Source of the DNA: Solirubrobacterales bacterium
GTDB lineage: Bacteria; Actinomycetota; Thermoleophilia; Solirubrobacterales; 70-9
Length of the DNA: 6,007 nucleotides
Direction: 5' to 3'
Assembly (NCBI GenBank): GCA_030152505.1
Contig: JASLJO010000119.1
Location: 1-6,007 of the forward strand
Below are positions 5,565 to 6,007 of the stretch, piece by piece (position 1 is the stretch's first letter; every line of letters starts with the position of its first letter). The translations under genes and the position numbers were made by a program. The notes below the pieces were generated by a model. It was not told where the DNA came from, searched no databases, and saw nothing but the letters and a program-made list of their open reading frames with translations.

Positions 5565-6007
5565 CCGATTGGCAACGGCGTCTCCCGGCCGCCTTCGGTC
5601 ACCACCGCGTAATGGTCGCGCAGGTGGGCGACATCGAGCAGCGTGGCCGCCGCCCGCACTCCCTGCGTCGTCGCTCCGGTGACCAGCCAGACCGGCGGCG
5701 AGTCGAAGCGGCGGGTGGCGGCGACCAGGCCGGCACCGGGCCCGAAGTCCCGCACCTCCTCACCGTGTTCGTCGAGCCCCCGTAGCGCCGGCTCGCCGAG
5801 TTCGCCGGCGAAGTCGGCGAAGACACCGCTGACCCGCGGCCCCCTCTCGACCAACGCCGCGTCAGGGTCGCCGCGCAGCCGCTTCCAGGGGCCGACCAAA
5901 ACTCGGATCGCGCCGTCGGGCGAGCCCGCCGCCACGTCGATGCCGGTGCCTTCCAGCCGGCCGCGCACCGCATCGCAGGCGGCCCCGCCACCACGGCATT
6001 CGACCGT
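5561..6007 (-). CDS. C-terminal part of a probable DUF4430 (transcobalamin-like) protein, cut by window edge
   Basis: The last 148 codons plus stop of a gene entering from the right edge; the frame is open to position 6007, so any start within the window would be arbitrary. The visible part begins TVECRGGGAACDAVRGRLE, with two cysteines seven residues apart. It continues with RVLVGPWKRLRGDP, RGPRVSGVFADFA, an acidic stretch, GAGLVAATRRFDSPPVWLVTG and a closing LRDHYAVV region. From memory, this arrangement matches the C-terminal module of actinobacterial proteins whose N-terminal half is a secreted DUF4430 domain and which sit next to ECF transporters. That is recall, not a search result, and the DUF4430 core is not in the window. 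Such proteins are expected outside the membrane. The TGA stop overlaps the ecfT ATG by 4 bp, placing the gene in the same operon. I see no catalytic motif. If the recall is wrong, it is simply an operon-linked protein of unknown function. Confidence 0.7.
   Translation of the reverse strand, partial: TVECRGGGAACDAVRGRLEGTGIDVAAGSPDGAIRVLVGPWKRLRGDPDAALVERGPRVSGVFADFAGELGEPALRGLDEHGEEVRDFGPGAGLVAATRRFDSPPVWLVTGATTQGVRAAATLLDVAHLRDHYAVVTEGGRETPLPIG

Overview
The window is GC-rich and tightly packed. All six genes I can support lie on the minus strand, so transcription runs from position 6007 down to 1. The high GC content, GTG starts, Ala/Arg/Gly-rich proteins and this gene set suggest an actinobacterium-like genome, possibly of the Thermoleophilia/Solirubrobacterales type. 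That placement rests on gene content and my memory of such clusters, not on a marker gene.

In order of transcription, the first four genes form one overlapping set. (1) The 3' end of a gene (5561-6007) encodes what looks like the C-terminal module of DUF4430 (transcobalamin-like) proteins. (2) An EcfT transmembrane coupling protein follows (4593-5564). (3) Next is one polypeptide carrying both ECF ATPase domains, EcfA and EcfA' (2831-4600). (4) Last is a 623-residue protein (963-2834) joining a membrane-embedded ECF S component to an extracytoplasmic alpha/alpha-toroid (prenyltransferase/squalene-cyclase-like repeats), a Pro/Ala/Gly-rich linker and a C-terminal membrane anchor. The genes overlap by 4, 8 and 4 bp, which indicates one translationally coupled operon. 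Together they specify a complete group II-like ECF importer with dedicated ATPases and its own substrate-capture domain.

In animal vitamin B12 carriers (intrinsic factor, transcobalamin, haptocorrin) an alpha6/alpha6 barrel is joined to a small beta domain of the DUF4430 type. Here the two kinds of module appear to be split over two genes and tied to an importer. A corrinoid-type cargo is therefore an attractive hypothesis, but it is unproven: the DUF4430 core itself would lie beyond the right edge of the window.

Downstream, after 25 bp, come a small FMN nitroreductase (428-937) and, 2 bp later, the N-terminal part of a GlpD-type FAD-dependent glycerol-3-phosphate dehydrogenase (1-425), cut by the left edge. 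These two look like ordinary metabolic genes.

Two palindromic elements lie inside coding sequence. One, at 3570-3690, has perfect 21-bp inverted arms and forms, in frame, most of the linker between the two ATPase domains. A weaker one, at 4790-4875, lies in the cytoplasmic linker of EcfT. No RNA gene, CRISPR array, insertion sequence or non-coding stretch over 300 bp was seen.
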